Shown piece after piece: positions 35,168-47,730 of a stretch of 64,000 nucleotides of DNA. The notes under the pieces are model-generated. The model saw nothing but the letters and a program-made list of their open reading frames with translations, did no database searches and was not told the DNA's origin. The position numbers and the translations under genes were made by a program. The DNA is taken from contig NW_024104107.1 of assembly GCF_003945595.2 (NCBI RefSeq), positions 992,001 through 1,056,000 of the forward strand. Direction: 5' to 3'. Within the stretch, counting starts at the first letter, position 1. Each line of letters opens with the position of its first letter. The stretch comes from Pipra filicauda (Eukaryota; Chordata; Aves; Passeriformes; Pipridae).

Positions 35168-35532
35168 ATTCAACAAGCCCTCTCCCTTTCCTCTCTTACC
35201 AGCTTATTTCAGGAAGTCCATGGACCTACAAGAACCCTTCAGAGTCACCCATATTTCAGAAGGGTGCTGAATTGGCCACAGACATTAATGAATGAGGGTT
35301 GAATTATCCTCCAGGCTCAGTCTCAGATAAAAATATTTATACAGAAACCTGTTTACCTGCATCAGCACTCATATTTGGGCACCCTTGCACCACTCCTGCT
35401 GTCCCTCCATCTTTCTCCCTGTTTGTTGCCTGGGATATTCTGTGTCTTCCAGTTAAAGCTCTTCCAGGTCCTTCATCCCCTGGGTCCTTGCAGACCTTGT
35501 TTCCTTCCAGCAGCAGTAAAGCTGATTTCTCC

Positions 35533-35770
35533 TCCTGGCCTCAAGTCGTGCCAGAAGAGGTTGGGGAAAAAATTCCTCACCAAAAATGCTGTCCAACCGT
35601 GGCACAGCTGCCCAGGGCAGTGGTGGAGTCCCCATTCCTGGAGGGATTTAAAAGCTGTGTGTAGATGTGGCACTTGGGGACATGGGTTAGTGGTGGCCTT
35701 GGCAGTGCTGGGAGAACAATTAGACTTGATGATCTTGGAGGTTTTTGCAAACTAAATAATCCTGTGATTC
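35533..35770 (+). mobile_element. CR1 LINE fragment ('gtggatgtggcacttgggga' subfamily)
   Basis: 'cctggcctcaagtcgtgcca', 'gcagtggtggagtccccatt', 'agatgtggcacttggggaca' and 'tgggttagtggtggccttgg', ending 'aaactaaataatcctgtgat'. The antisense of this copy accounts for the minus-strand frames at 35453-35673. Confidence 0.92.
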
Positions 35771-37740
35771 ATCTTGTCTGGATTCACTGTCTGTGAGGGA
35801 GTGCTCAGGTGACAAAGTGGTCTCTGTCCTGGATTCACAACCCCTCAAGTCATGGTCTCCTCAGGTTTCCCGAGCTGAGGCATCAAATGGAACTCATGGG
35901 TGCTGCAGGAAGGTGTTAATGAGGTGATACTTGTGCCTTCTCTGCTTCAGTGCAGCAAAAGGAGGCTGTGGAGGACACAGGGGGAATCAGTCCTTGGTTG
36001 TGAGAAAGATCAGTGTCTTGACTTCTGCTCATAAAAAAAAAAAAAACCAGAGTCATTTTCTTCAGAGCTGGGAAATCCCAGCTCCTCTCTTCCAGCCAAT
36101 TCCTCAGTAGGACCTTGCTTTTCTTCTGTTTACCTGGATTCCCCAGCTGTCTGTGGATTTGCAACTCATTTTACACAGTACAAATCCTAAGTTTTCTTTC
36201 TTTTCAGGGGCAATGTTTTTATTTGCTTGCTTGCTTTAATGCCTTTCTCTTTGGGGAGCCTGAGTCAACACGCTATTTTTTTGTGATGAATAAGCTTTGC
36301 TGGCTCAGTTTGTCCTTGTGAAAGGTTCTAACAACCTGCCAAACGCTCTCTTCTCTGTTTCTGTGACTCCAGTCTCACTGCTAGTGGTCCTACAACCCTT
36401 ATAGGTTGCTCTCAACTCCATCCTGCAAATCCACGTGGGGATTCCTCAGCCAGGAGTGACTCCCATTTTCTACATCTCTCCTACCATGACACTGAAACTG
36501 CTGGAAAATAGGCTTCAACTTTTAAAATGAGCATTCAGAGCTGTCTGTAGGTGTAAGCTAATGAGGCAATACATTCTCCAGGGGTTGTCATTTAGTCCTA
36601 CTCCTCACTGGGGCTCCTGCTGATCCAAAATTCAAAGCAGAGGATGAAGCTTTTCTGGTATGAGCTTCCCCATGCTCAGCTTGGGGCCTTAAGCACCAAG
36701 GTATGGACTTTTATAAACAACACAGAGCTCAGAGGGAAATCCTTCATGTGATGAAGATATATTGAATGACTAATTTGATTTAAAATGAGGGCTCAGAACC
36801 ATCTTTCAAGAGGCTCTGTGCCAATATTTCCAAGAAGCCTGAATTTTTCTGTCTTTAACTAGTCTGCACAGGTCAATACTGCCACGAGCACTACATGAGA
36901 GGGGCTGAGATGTATCCCTGCTGTCAGATGTTAAGCACTAACACAAAATGATGGATTATTCAAGGCTCTTGTCAAGCTTTCTGTGGCTAAGCAGTGCCTA
37001 CCAGAGCTGTGGTGCCGGGTATCCATATTTTTGGATCTTCCTGGGACAACATTGACCCCTGAATCAAACTGCTGGGTTGAGCATCTCCTGAAACAGCTCA
37101 AATGGGCTGAGCTGGTAGTCACATCTCCAGCAGTGACAGTGAAAGTGGTGCCAAATCCATCACAATGCCTGTTCTTCCATCTTCTCTTCCAGACCCACGT
37201 TAAACTCTGACACAACCCTTATAACCTTCATCACTTTGCCATTTAAAACCACCTCTTTTGGGTGCAACTCATCGGGAAACCCACTCACCTCTGACCCCAC
37301 AGAAACCATTTACAAGGCAGAAAAGGTGCAGTGAAAATCCCAACATGAGGTTAATTCCTGGAGTTTATTTTCCAAGTTTGAAAGTGACAACTTGTTGGCC
37401 TTGAAGATTTTTCGCCAGCGCCGGAATAATCCGGAGGGAGAGATTTTCTTCTTCTTTCTCAGACCATGGGATAATTAGCAGATTTTAATGACTACTCGAG
37501 AAAGCTGTCTAATGAGCTATTAAAAACACCCCTCACCCTCTCCCCTTACCAAGTGCCTAAATGAAAACCACAAAGTAGTTGGTCATCTCTCCGACCGGAT
37601 GCGTCTTAGAGATATTTTTCTTTTCAGGCTAATTGTGACTGTTTGGTATTTGCTGGGGAAAACTGGGAAAGCAGTAGGATTAAAAATGGTCTGTTCTGCT
37701 TCTACATAAGTGTTAAGTACATCCACAGCCTGCTGCATGG
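35771..37740. other. Unique non-coding sequence with a possible conserved block
   Basis: No exon or transposon is recognisable. The stretch at about 37385-37660 mixes CpGs ('cgccagcgccggaataatcc') with homeodomain-type TAAT and ATTA cores and no repeat signature, so it is a candidate conserved non-coding element. A poly-A lies near 36030-36045. Confidence 0.45.
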
Positions 37741-37815
37741 ATCACAGAATCATGGAAATGTTTAGGCTGGCAAAGACCCTGAAGGTCATGGAGTCCAACC
37801 ATTCAGCTGACACGA
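37741..37815 (-). mobile_element. CR1 3' tail remnant
   Basis: 'atcacagaatcatggaaatg', 'tttaggctggcaaagaccct' and 'ggtcatggagtccaaccatt' are the complement of the 'gagtccaacc' CR1 subfamily tail. The sequence beyond 37815 no longer matches CR1 by eye. Confidence 0.82.
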
Positions 37816-38062
37816 CGAGTAACTCGCTCGTGAGCAATCCATGGCTTTCTCCTGGCCAGTGTCACAGCAGCCACCTTGGCTGAAGTCCCAAGGTGCCCTG
37901 TGAGCCAAATCCCTGCTACGTGGACGTTGGTATCACGTGGTTGCACCAGAGCCAAGAGTGTTTCCTGCCACAGCCGCTGGTTTTTAGAGCCATTTCCACA
38001 CTTGGTTTAGTGACGGCTGGTCAGCCAGGCTGTTCTGCCTGACCCATCTGGCCTTGGGGGGT
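37816..38062. other. Unique sequence
   Basis: About 250 bp between two CR1 copies; nothing recognisable. Confidence 0.45.
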
Positions 38063-38276
38063 TCTTTAGATATTAGGAAGAAATTCTTGGCTGTGAGGGT
38101 GGTGAGGCACTGCAGCAAGTTGTCCTGTGGATGCCTCTTCCCTGGAAGCGTTCAAGGCCAGGTTGGACAGGCCTTGGAGCAACCTCGGAGAGTGGAAGGT
38201 GTCGCTGCCCGTGACAGGGGATTTGGAACGGGATGATCTTTAAGATCCCTCCCAACCCAAACCATCCTGTGATTCT
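38063..38276 (+). mobile_element. CR1 LINE fragment
   Basis: 'gatattaggaagaaattctt', 'gagggtggtgaggcactgca', 'ccctggaagcgttcaaggcc', 'aggttggacaggccttggag' and 'aacccaaaccatcctgtgat'. It keeps several CpGs ('gtcgctgcccgtgacagg'), so it has lost fewer CpGs than its sisters. Confidence 0.93.
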
Positions 38277-38344
38277 TTCTGTGCACGTTCAGTTTTAAGG
38301 TGAAGGGAGGACACAGCTAACATGGTCTGTGCTTCCCACGTGTC

Positions 38345-38366
38345 TGTCCCGCGTGACCGTGGGACA
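38345..38366. other. Short hairpin with one G-T pair
   Basis: 'tgtcccgcg' (38345-38353) pairs with 'cgtgggaca' (38358-38366) around a 4-nt loop, with one G-T wobble. It may be chance. Confidence 0.5.
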
Positions 38367-38436
38367 AGTCAGGAAATCGCCCTCGGTGCCTCCCGTCTGT
38401 GCTCCCGGAGACAGTGACAACTGCCTCTGCACACCC

Positions 38437-38605
38437 CAGTGGAGGTGGACAGCTTTTCAGAGCAAAATAGCTCCCCTCCCTCTGGCTGTGAACTCTGGTG
38501 CTTTTTACTTCAGCTCCTGGCATGTTCTCCCTTCATTAGTGCTCCTTGCCTCTTCCAGGGGCTGCTGATTGCTCCTGCCAGCACGTTTCCCTCCCTCCCT
38601 TTCCC
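38437..38605 (+). repeat. Direct duplication, copy A
   Basis: It aligns in the same orientation with 39530-39699. Shared words in order: 'gaggtggacagcttttca', 'ttcattagtgctcc', 'ggggctgctg' and 'ctcctgccagcac'. Identity is roughly 70-75 percent with small gaps. It is not CR1 and not a repeat I know. Two copies about 1.1 kb apart suggest an old local duplication or an unnamed repeat. Confidence 0.8.
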
Positions 38606-39529
38606 ATCTCTTTCTGGGGATGTGAAGCAGTTTCAGAGGGACAGAATGTTAGCGTGAGAAGACTGAGACCGCTTTTGCTTTGTAAGGTGACATCCTCTCT
38701 CCTGTCACTTGTCATTCCCTTAAAGAGCATTGACGTTCTGCAACCCATGGAACTGGGGTGGATGCTCCTGCTCAGGGGCTGTTTGCTCTCCCCATCTGCT
38801 CACACCACAGATCCTGCCCTGCCACTCTGGAGAAAGAACCTCCTTGCTGCTTTTTTGGGGGAGATGCTGACCTGCTCCACCTCTTACATAAGGATGAAGG
38901 ACTTCACTGTGACACAAATCAAAGTGTGGGCTTAACGTGGGACATGAACAAAGGGCTTGACAAACAACAGACTTTGTGCATGACCATCTCCTCCTCCAGC
39001 CCTGACATCAGCTGCAGAGAGGCTGCACATTGTCCCACTCCTTCCTTTGCTGTTTTGGAACACAAGCTGGGGTCTCAACTGGACTATACCAGTGTAGCTC
39101 CAGTGACTTTTCATAGAGTAGTTTAAGTGTGGCTTTTCCTGAAGTCCCACCCAGCACACAAGAACCATGGAGAAGTTAAGATCGTCTGTGAGGCTGATTT
39201 CCTTTTCCCACCCATCATCTGCAGCTCCCTGATCTCACAGTCTGTTGTTATGGAAATAATACAATTACAGTCATTGTGAATAACGAGGAAACACAATCTG
39301 CCAGAGGGGAGAAAAGGAGACCTGTTTTCCAGGTTTTCTTAAGTATTTGGTGAGATGACAGAGGGGGAGAAGGAGGCAGACAAGTGCCACAGGGCAGGAC
39401 TGTGTAGGTTTCCTGCTCTATCCCTTTTTTCCCCAAACACATCATTTTTTGCTCTTCAGTAGATAATGGTCAAACCTTGGTCAGTGTATTTATTGACCAC
39501 TTGGCTAATTAATACCTCTTAACCAAGCC
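38606..39529. other. Unique sequence between duplicated copies
   Basis: No recognisable exon. The 129-codon (38546-38935) and 122-codon (38758-39126) plus-strand frames overlap in different frames and have no domain. Confidence 0.45.
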
Positions 39530-39699
39530 AGCAGAGGTGGACAGCTTTTCACAACAAAACAGGTCCCCACACAACCTACACCTGTGGGCTCTGATGCTTT
39601 TCCAGTTTGGCTCTTGGTGTGTTATTTTTCTTCATTAGTGCTCCCTCAATCTTCAGGGGGCTGCTGGTGCCTCCTGCCAGCACCCTTCCCTTCCACACC
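39530..39699 (+). repeat. Direct duplication, copy B
   Basis: The second copy of the 38437-38605 segment. It keeps the same order of shared words, with a longer middle ('cacacaacctacacctgtgg' region). Neither flank extends the similarity. Confidence 0.8.
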
Positions 39700-40948
39700 A
39701 CTGCTTCCAACAGCTACTCCATGGACCCCTACTCTTAGGTTGGCTCATGTCATGTAGTTTGCAGTTGTCTACTCTTGCAAACCTCTGGAATCTCTTTTCT
39801 TTCAGACCAGGAGGCTGAGTGTGGTCTGTAATGAGGCTTTGCCTGAGCTCCTGTGGTGCAGGATTGGGGCATCATGTACTGATCTAGGCAGTGGGTCAAA
39901 GATCTGGCCAACCAGGTGGATCCATGTGATGTACCCATGGATCCATCTGTGTTTGTATAGGCAGGGCATGGCTGCAACACACCACAAAGATCCAGGGAAG
40001 ACAGGGGCACGAGAGTCACAGTGTTGAATTTAAGATTTGCATCCTTGCTTTTAGCTGAGTTTCTTGCCTTTGTTTTTTGCCCCCTTTTTTTTTTTTTTTG
40101 AGGACAAGTGTAAAGAACATGAGAGACATGAGATTTGGGGCCACTGACCTTGCCAGTGCCAACACATCAAACGTTGAGAGTGATGGTGCCCTTGTAAAGA
40201 CAGTGTAAAAAGAGACATGTGAAACAATGAGGGATGAGGCAGAGAATAGGAAATGGAGGCTCTGTTTGAGTGTTGGTTACCAAGTCTGTGGGATTTAGGG
40301 GAAAATCTTTGTGTTTTCTGCGCCTTGGTCCAAACAGGGAAGATGAAACTTTCATTTTAACCTAAAGACCGGGAGTACTGCTGTCTCTGGAAGCATCTGA
40401 CTTGGACTTACCACTGATTTCTTTCAGGAGGAAAATGTTCTTTCCTTTAAACTATTTGTTGTCAAAGCAAGGCTCGAACGCCTGAGGTTACTCAGGCCTT
40501 GGGCAGTGACCCGTTCCTGAGGCCATTTTGCAAATGCCTCTGTGCTGTTTGATCCAACAGCATTCACTCCTCTCTCCTCCTTCCACTCAAAAGATGCTTC
40601 AGGGAGAGAAAGACACGGACAATCAGAGTGAGAGCTCTGGAAGGGTTGTCTCAGTTCCCAGCAGTCACATTGAGCTTGTCAAAGCCAGCCAAGTGGAACT
40701 GGTGACACTCACCAGAAGAGCCTGCTCTAAATTAAGCAAAACTGCAGAAACTTTGTAAACAAGTGCTGAGTGCTCCAGGCCACGGGAGGGAGAGGTGACA
40801 AGTCTGGTTTGTCCCGTGGAGGAAACCAGTGTTGGAGCAGAGCCCTCCAAAATGACTTTGCTGAGATCTGCTCTCATGTGGCCATCAGTTGATGGCCATC
40901 AGAGATGCCACCAGCCTTCCAGTCTGTGGTTTGTCTTGGAAAGTCGGG
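39700..40948. other. Unique non-coding sequence
   Basis: A poly-T of about 15 lies near 40085-40099. No exon or transposon is recognisable. Overlapping frames are all below 90 codons. Confidence 0.5.
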
Positions 40949-41097
40949 TGCCTCATCCCTGGAAGTGTTCAAGACCATGTTGACCTGGCCTTTGAGCAAC
41001 CTGGTCTAGTGGAAGGTGTCCCTGCCCCAGGAAGTGGGGTTTGAATGAGATGATCATTAAGGTTCCTTCCAACTCAAACCATTCTGTGATTCCATGA
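40949..41097 (+). mobile_element. CR1 LINE fragment
   Basis: 'tgcctcatccctggaagtgt', 'gagcaacctggtctagtgga' and 'ggttccttccaactcaaacc', ending 'attctgtgattccatga'. It is truncated at the 'gccccatccctggaag' block, the same place as the copy at 49129. Confidence 0.93.
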
Positions 41098-41591
41098 CGT
41101 CCTCTGGGCTGATGTGAGGATCAGGGACCTCACTGTGAATTCAACAAGGAGCTGACAGGATGTACAAGTACAAAACAAGTAAAGAAAGAGGTGGTGAGAG
41201 TTTTGCTCAGGGAATTATTCTTGGTTTTGAGTGTCCTATGTCAACCCATCCTTTATTGCCCTGAGGTCACCTTACCCTGTTCTGGATAACAGCACATAGA
41301 TCAGCTGAGATGGATGTTTGTCACGTTTACATCTTTTTTATATCTATTTTATAGCACTGGGCAGAGTAAGGAGGTTTCAGTGTGAATCAGAGTCCCTGTT
41401 TTCCCTGTCTGGTCTCATAGCTGACCAAAACCAGATGTGTTTGACCTCTGCCTGACTACCTTCCTAAAAAACCCTCTAGAGGTAGCAAGAGGTTGAATTT
41501 GCCAGGCAGGTTACACTGCCCTGTGGGGCAATTATGGTGCATTATGTTTATTTTTGATTATTTCTTTTCGATTCTCCTACAACTGCTGGAG
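41098..41591. other. Unique sequence
   Basis: Nothing recognisable between the CR1 copy at 40949 and the possible tail remnant at 41592. Confidence 0.45.
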
Positions 41592-41632
41592 ATACTTAGA
41601 GTTCTTTTCCAGCCTTAACGATTCCATGATAC
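41592..41632 (+). mobile_element. Possible CR1 3' tail remnant
   Basis: 'tacttagagttcttttccag', then 'ccttaacgattccatgatac', resembles the 'gaggtcttttccaaccttaacgattctgtgat' tail. Only about 40 bp are informative. Confidence 0.5.
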
Positions 41633-44600
41633 TGTGGATCTACCTGGTGATTTGGTCTGTAGACACTGAGCCTGTGTGTCCAAGCCAAACTGCCCTCCCT
41701 TTTTGCTTGTCTTTCTTCTCCTCTTTCCAGCTAGAAAACAATCTGCCTTATGTGCAAGGTTTATCGTCATGCACTGCATCCCATCCTGCAGAAAACCACA
41801 GGCCACTTGTGACTTGGGGAATCTTTCAAGATAAAAAAAAGCCCTGTAAGAAAATGCTTTTACTGTAGAGCTTTTCATTATAATTACAATTCATTTTGAA
41901 TCGGGTCCTGCACCAAGAATTTAATCTAATTTTGATTATCCAGAGGATTTAAACCTCTCCAGCTCCTGTTTCAGCTCGCATAGATAAACTCCTATCTCCC
42001 TTCACTCATATTCCTCATCAAACCCTCCCGACAGGCAACAGCTTCTTTATTGCACCCCATTTCCAGAGCTTTTGGCAGGAGGATGTTTTGCAGACCAAAC
42101 ATAGAAGTTTGCCTGACTTATTCTGCAAAGAGAAAGCCCCCTATGGCTTTTTTTTTGTTGGAGGGAACACTTTTATCTTGCTGATGTACTGGGTTATTCA
42201 TACCTTTAATCCCTACAGTTTGCTTAGAGGAGGTTCCTAAGCAATATTCCTCCCTTAAGGGGCTTTTGCCAAGTTCAGTGCAGTCCTAAGTAAGCACTGA
42301 AGAAGTGGGATGGGAAAGGAGAGTCAGGAAGGACCTCAGCCAGTTGCTGGTTTCCTTATTAACAATTAAAGTTTGAGGCAGCATCGAGGAGGGATGTGGT
42401 TGTCTCTGTCTGAGGCAGAAAATAGCTTCTAGTTTGTGATGGATCCTGCCAGGCTTTGCCAAGGACAGGGCTGCTGTGGCTTACCCAGAAAAAAATCCTG
42501 CAACCAGGAGTTTTTTTCCCTGAATTCCAGCTCTCTAAATGTCTGGGATACCTCCAGACAGTGAATGTGGAGGTGAGGGGTGAAGCTGTTTGAAGTGGTC
42601 TGCTCAGGTACCTGGGTGTCCTGACCTTCAGGGTTTGACTGTTCCACCAACAACCCTCCTGCCACAAGTGTTTCTGTTCAGTTTACTGGAAAATCACCTC
42701 GATTCACTGATAATGGTAAAGAAATCCCTTTTGTTGTCCACCATTGACAGGTACTATAAAATATTAAATGCAATAATGATGATTATATGTCTAATTTATT
42801 ATTTAGCTGTGTCCATTTCAAATATATATAAAACAACCCAAAGACAGATGTGGTGGGTACAATAACAATATATATATATGGATCTTCTAAATTACTACTG
42901 TGGATTTATCTGTGGTGATTCTGCATCCAGACTGATGGAATGATACACGTGTGTCAAATCTGCAAGAAGAGGCAAAATATCTTCTACTGCATCAACAGAT
43001 AGAACTACAAACAAATGGGCACTCAGTTTTACTGTAGAAATCTCCTCACGAGATCTGAAAAGAAACAGCAAAATCCCAGTTAAATACTAGTTAGACACAA
43101 TTATTGTTCTTCCTTTAATCTAATTAAGCCTTCAATTTGGTGAGAAAAGCAATTAGCATCTGAAAAGCTGAGAAGGGTGGTAGGAAGAGTGGAGGAGGCA
43201 GGTCTGTAGCCACAGTGGGAGAGAGAGAAAAAAATGCTCTTAGTACCAGCGCGGAAAGGGAAATGCCGTCGGGCAGAGCTGTGCTTGGCCATGAAACCAA
43301 TGGCTCAGTGCTGCCCGTGGTCTTTAATTTCAGCGAAAACAAGAATTTTAGTTCCCCAAATTGGTGTTGAAGGCATTTCATAAATTTATGATAAAAGTCA
43401 GGAATGAAAAATCAAAGAAGGATATTTTTTTTTTTTTTATGCGAAAAAATGTTCCTCCCGTCGGTTCAGCTCCTGATCTGGTTTAGTTCATTTTGTGGTA
43501 GAGCTGTGGTTTTGTGCTAACTGTGTAGTTTCCATGAGGACATTTGGTTCCTTGGATGAAATGCACTGCGTTTTGGAACGATCCTGCATAAGATCCAGGG
43601 GTTTGTGTGGATGGAGCAGTCACAGCAGAGTTTGAGTTTTTTCACAGAGAAACAAGGCGAAAATGGAAGGCGCCGAGGTCTGGTTTCATTTGTCATTTCT
43701 TGGTGTGCAGAAAGTTTGATGGAAGAAGTGATCACGTTGGAGAGACTACTGGGCTGCTTGGGAGCTGAGGGCACGGATTTTGGGAATGCTGCCAGCAAGG
43801 CAAAGTCTTCATTCAACACAGCTTTTTTAATTATTTAACAGTCTCTGCATAAACTGCAGCGCAGGATAATATTTGGTAGCAAGAAATGCAGAGATGCTAA
43901 GAGATTTTTTTGGTACTGTAGTGTGATGTTTCAAAGAAAGTACAATTGCAGACTCAGAAATTAGTGAGAAAAATAAGCAGGAAAGGCTGGGGAAAAAAAA
44001 AATATTGGAGGGAGGGATTGAGAGGCGAAATAACCACACTTGGGAATATTATTGCAGGGATCTTTATTCCAGGACGTGACTCCAGTGATTTCAAAGATAT
44101 TTTGAGAAAATTTTAGTGCATAGGGATGCTTTTGAGAGATCTGATCCTAATCCACGTTAGCTGGATCCAGAGAGAGATCAGGAGTTATCCTGGCAATGAA
44201 AGTGTCCATGGGATGGCACCAAGGAACATGTTGGCCAAGCAGTGAAGAGCTGCCTCACAAACTGCAGAGCTGTGAGCCCAGCTCAGCAATAAGAGGATCC
44301 CAGCCTGGAAAGTGCTGGGATGGGATTATATGGAGTGCTTTCCACATACAAATGTATTTCAGAAAGTGTCACAGAAGTAATTGAAAAACATCAATAACCA
44401 TTGATAGAAACACATCACTGGACACGCCTGGAAGAGCCTCTGTCCGCAGGAAGCGATGGATGAAGATCCATAAAGAATTGAAATGAATTGTTATTCTCTT
44501 GCCACTTAAATGAGATTCACAGGAAAGTTGCTGATTTTTGCATGAAAAGATGACCTTGTCCTGCAACCAGATAAATCTCTGAAGTCTTTCTGCCCGTTGG

Positions 44601-45390
44601 AATTGCTTTATTGGAGTTGTGCATGGAATTTATTTGGTCCTCAGTCAAATGGTTTCGCTGGGAGCAATGCACTGAGCTGGAGTTTGGGATCCCAAAGTAT
44701 CAATTTTGCTTTAACCTTTAAGATAAGTGTGTTTGGACTAGGTTAGCATTTGGACAGGAGCATTAAAACTCCAAATGGAAGAAGCTGGAGCTGTGGTAGA
44801 ACGGGGGCCATCGTATTTTTCTGGATTGCACTAATGTTTTGGCATGTTAAGCTAAAGTTGTTAAGATTTTTGTCCTGACCTCCTTGTGGTTGTTTTAAAT
44901 CAATAGTGCCTCACAGACCAAGCCAGCAGGCTGAGGTTATGGACCTCAACATCCTGACCAAATCCAGCTTAGGCCTTCAAAACAACTGGAGTGGTATTAA
45001 CTGTTCTGTAGGCATTTATGGACTCCATTTTCTTGTTAGGAATGTCATACACAAAGTTTTGCTTATAGTATCTATTATTGCTTTGCTTTTCTTTGTCACC
45101 TTTTTGCGTGGCTATAGAAGTTTCCTGTGAACCAGAGCCTAAAAAAACACTGAGTCATAATATTCTCCAGAGCTTCAGCTGCTGTGTGTGAAGGAGTAGT
45201 AAATGGAGCATCTAGAGAGGATGTGAAGAGTTTTGAGACCATCTGTGGAAACTTCACTAAATGAACCCTTTTCTCTTTTCTTGCAGTTTAGTATCCATAC
45301 CTGAGAAGGGAAGAGTTAGGACAAAGCTGTGGGAAGGGAAAGGAGAGATGGAAAGAGTGGAGGCAAAAGCAATGTGCACATTGACTGTTA
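41633..45390. other. Unique non-coding sequence
   Basis: About 3.8 kb with no CR1 and no recognisable exon. A (TA)n lies near 42868-42880, a poly-T near 43426-43438 and a poly-A near 43993-44001. The largest frame is 113 codons or fewer, with no domain. Confidence 0.5.
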
Positions 45391-45612
45391 TCAGAGAATG
45401 CTTTGGTTTGGAAGGGACCTTAAAGATCACCCAGTTCCACCCCCCTGCCATGGGCAGAGACAACTTCCACTAGCCCAGGTTGCTCCAAGCCCCATCCAAC
45501 CTGGCCTTGGACACTTCCAGGGATGGGGCAGCCACAGCTTCTCTGGGCAACCTGTGCCAGGTTCTTCACAGGGAAGAATTCTTTCCTTATATCTATTCTA
45601 ATCCATCTCTGC
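45391..45612 (-). mobile_element. CR1 LINE fragment
   Basis: 'tcagagaatgctttggtttg' on the left, then 'gccatgggcagagacaactt', 'ccaacctggccttggacact' and 'gggcaacctgtgccaggttc', ending with 'ccttatatctattctaatcc'. It is a 220-bp common-subfamily copy. Confidence 0.93.
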
Positions 45613-47730
45613 TTTCCAGGTGGAGCTTGCATGGGCAGGCTGAAGGTTGGGAAGGCAACGTTTGTTAAGGAATGCTGGATGACTAGTGCAGTTTCAGAGG
45701 GAAAAAGGCTTTGTATTAGAATCAGGAAAAGGGATGCAGGGATGTTGTGGGATGGGAAACAAGGATATGGTTGTTACACACTGGCATATGAAGCAAGGAA
45801 ACATCCCAGCAGTGGTTTGTTGTGGGAGGCAAAGGGATAGAAGTGGGACATTAAACTTAGGACAAAGCAAGCAAGAGGAGAGCCACTTGGATCCCATGGG
45901 AATGCTGGGCTGCAGAAGGCTGTGTCCCTGGCTCAGGAGATCTGTTGTCTTCTCATGTGGAACAAAACCTTCCAGCTGTCTCTGCTGCTGCACTGCTGAT
46001 TTTTGCCTGTCTGAAAGCCCCTTCTGATCACTGAGCAACATCTTAAACTCCTGACCCTGCCCTCAAGCTTCTCAAAGGTTTTGGATTGATTTATTCAACC
46101 TCAGTCCCGGCATGTCCAAACCACTTTGGTGCCTGTGTGTTGTCTGCTGGTGGCTTCTGGTCCCTGCCATGGCTCTGATCTTTTTGGCTGGACCATTTCC
46201 ATCCCTCATCCCAGGAATGGGTCAGCTGGGAGAGGCAGGAGAAACCATGGAATGGGATGGGTATCCAGTTCAGCTCCTCAGCTCTTTTTGGGCATCTAAC
46301 ACAGTGATCTCATGGTGACCAGTCTAAGGCCAACTCAAATTGAAGGACAACTCCCTCTGGCTTTCCATGCTCCAGGTCAAATCCCAAACAGAGACTTTCT
46401 TTAGGAATCAGCCTCTCTGTGCCTGGGATGAGAACTGTTTTCACTCAGATCTTCTGTGGGTTAGTCAGTGGGACAGTTGAGTGTTGTTTGCATGTGGTGT
46501 TTCCTCAGACAGATGTTTTTTAATGGTTCTGCTTAGTCCACACTAGAATCACCAAATTTTTTCATTTTCTCTCACATGTATTAGATTAGAGGTTGCTAGG
46601 AAAGGTTTCCCTCACCAAAATGCCTCTGTTCTCTAAAGCTTTTTTTTCAAGGATTTTACACAGGAGATCCCACCACTGTGTCATAGTCCTGGTGGTCCTA
46701 GGAGGGACCCTGATTGTGCTGAGCAGTCTGATCTTGTTTCCACCTTGCAATGCCATCCCCATGCCTTGGAAGTCCAAGGTAAAGCCCCAACCTCATTTAG
46801 CACACGATCTGCAGCTCAGATTTACGTCCTTTGCCACTCAGCATTGTCTCCTGGTGCAAAAGGAGGGTGGAAAAGCATCTGGTGAAGCAGCAGCTCTTTA
46901 AAAGAATCTCCAGTGCCTGCAGTGTTATAAATGAGCTGCTTCCCTGGATGTCAGCAGCGAGGATTTCAGCCCCAGTGTTCTTGGGAGTTTGGACCTTTAC
47001 ACACCTCAGAGCTCCCTCCAGGGAGTCGCAGGGCAGCTGAATTCCACTGTCCTCTGCCAGCAGACAAGTGTCTGCAGTCACTACACTCTCCTGAGGACCA
47101 GTTTCATGGGTGACATTTCCAAATCCAGCAGAAAATCCCAGACTGTGTAAGCAAGGAAGCGAGGAAAGCCCGGTCTCTATTAATCCCACTTTAAGGAAAT
47201 CTGGATGTGGATGAAGATGAAACTACAGATTCTCCTCTTAGCTGAGTTTGGGTTGTGGGTGATGCTTCTGCAATGTCCCAACACTCAGAAAATAAGAACT
47301 GTGAGTGGAATGGGAACGGGATCCCTGTAGTTGGCAAAAGCAACGGCTTTGGGATGAAAAGGCAGCACAGACGTAAATCCTCAGGAATACTGATGTGGGT
47401 ATTGCCAAAAACAACCTGTCCATCCCTGAGCACTGTGCTGTGAGCCAGGCTCAGCCAGGTATAACGAGATGAGGCTTCACCATGACCTGATGCTTGAGAC
47501 AAACCCAGTTTAATTTGAAGTCTGCCAAAGCAGTCGCTGCTCCGCTTCGGGTCCCTGATGGCAGATTCCTGCTGGTGCCAAATGGAGGAGTCCTGCAGAA
47601 TCAAACAACAAACTTTCAGTTTAACCATCTTCTGGTTTGTGGAGTTTTCATACCTACAGTAGAAGTCTCAGAGAATGTTAAAAATTACTAAATATAGTAA
47701 CTGTGCAGAGGGGCTCATCTCAGCCATGTG
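45613..47730. other. Unique non-coding sequence
   Basis: Frames up to 145 codons on the minus strand (47628 to 47191) and 130 codons (47189 to 46797) overlap plus-strand frames and show no recognisable domain. There is no transposon signature. Confidence 0.5.

Larger units (their letters stand above)
30123..35532. other. Unique non-coding sequence
   Basis: The longest repeat-poor stretch in the first half. It holds a 17-nt poly-A near 32255, a (TG)n near 34793, an (AG)n near 35153 and a small hairpin at 31230-31257. The largest frames (175 codons plus strand, 33128-33655; 147 codons minus strand, 34053 to 33610) overlap each other and have no recognisable domain. CpGs are mildly enriched near 32490-32660. 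Confidence 0.5.

Noticed and set aside
40465..40505. tRNA-like string 'aggctcgaacgcctgaggtt'
   Set aside because: It resembles a tRNA T-arm motif but no cloverleaf or A-box can be built around it.
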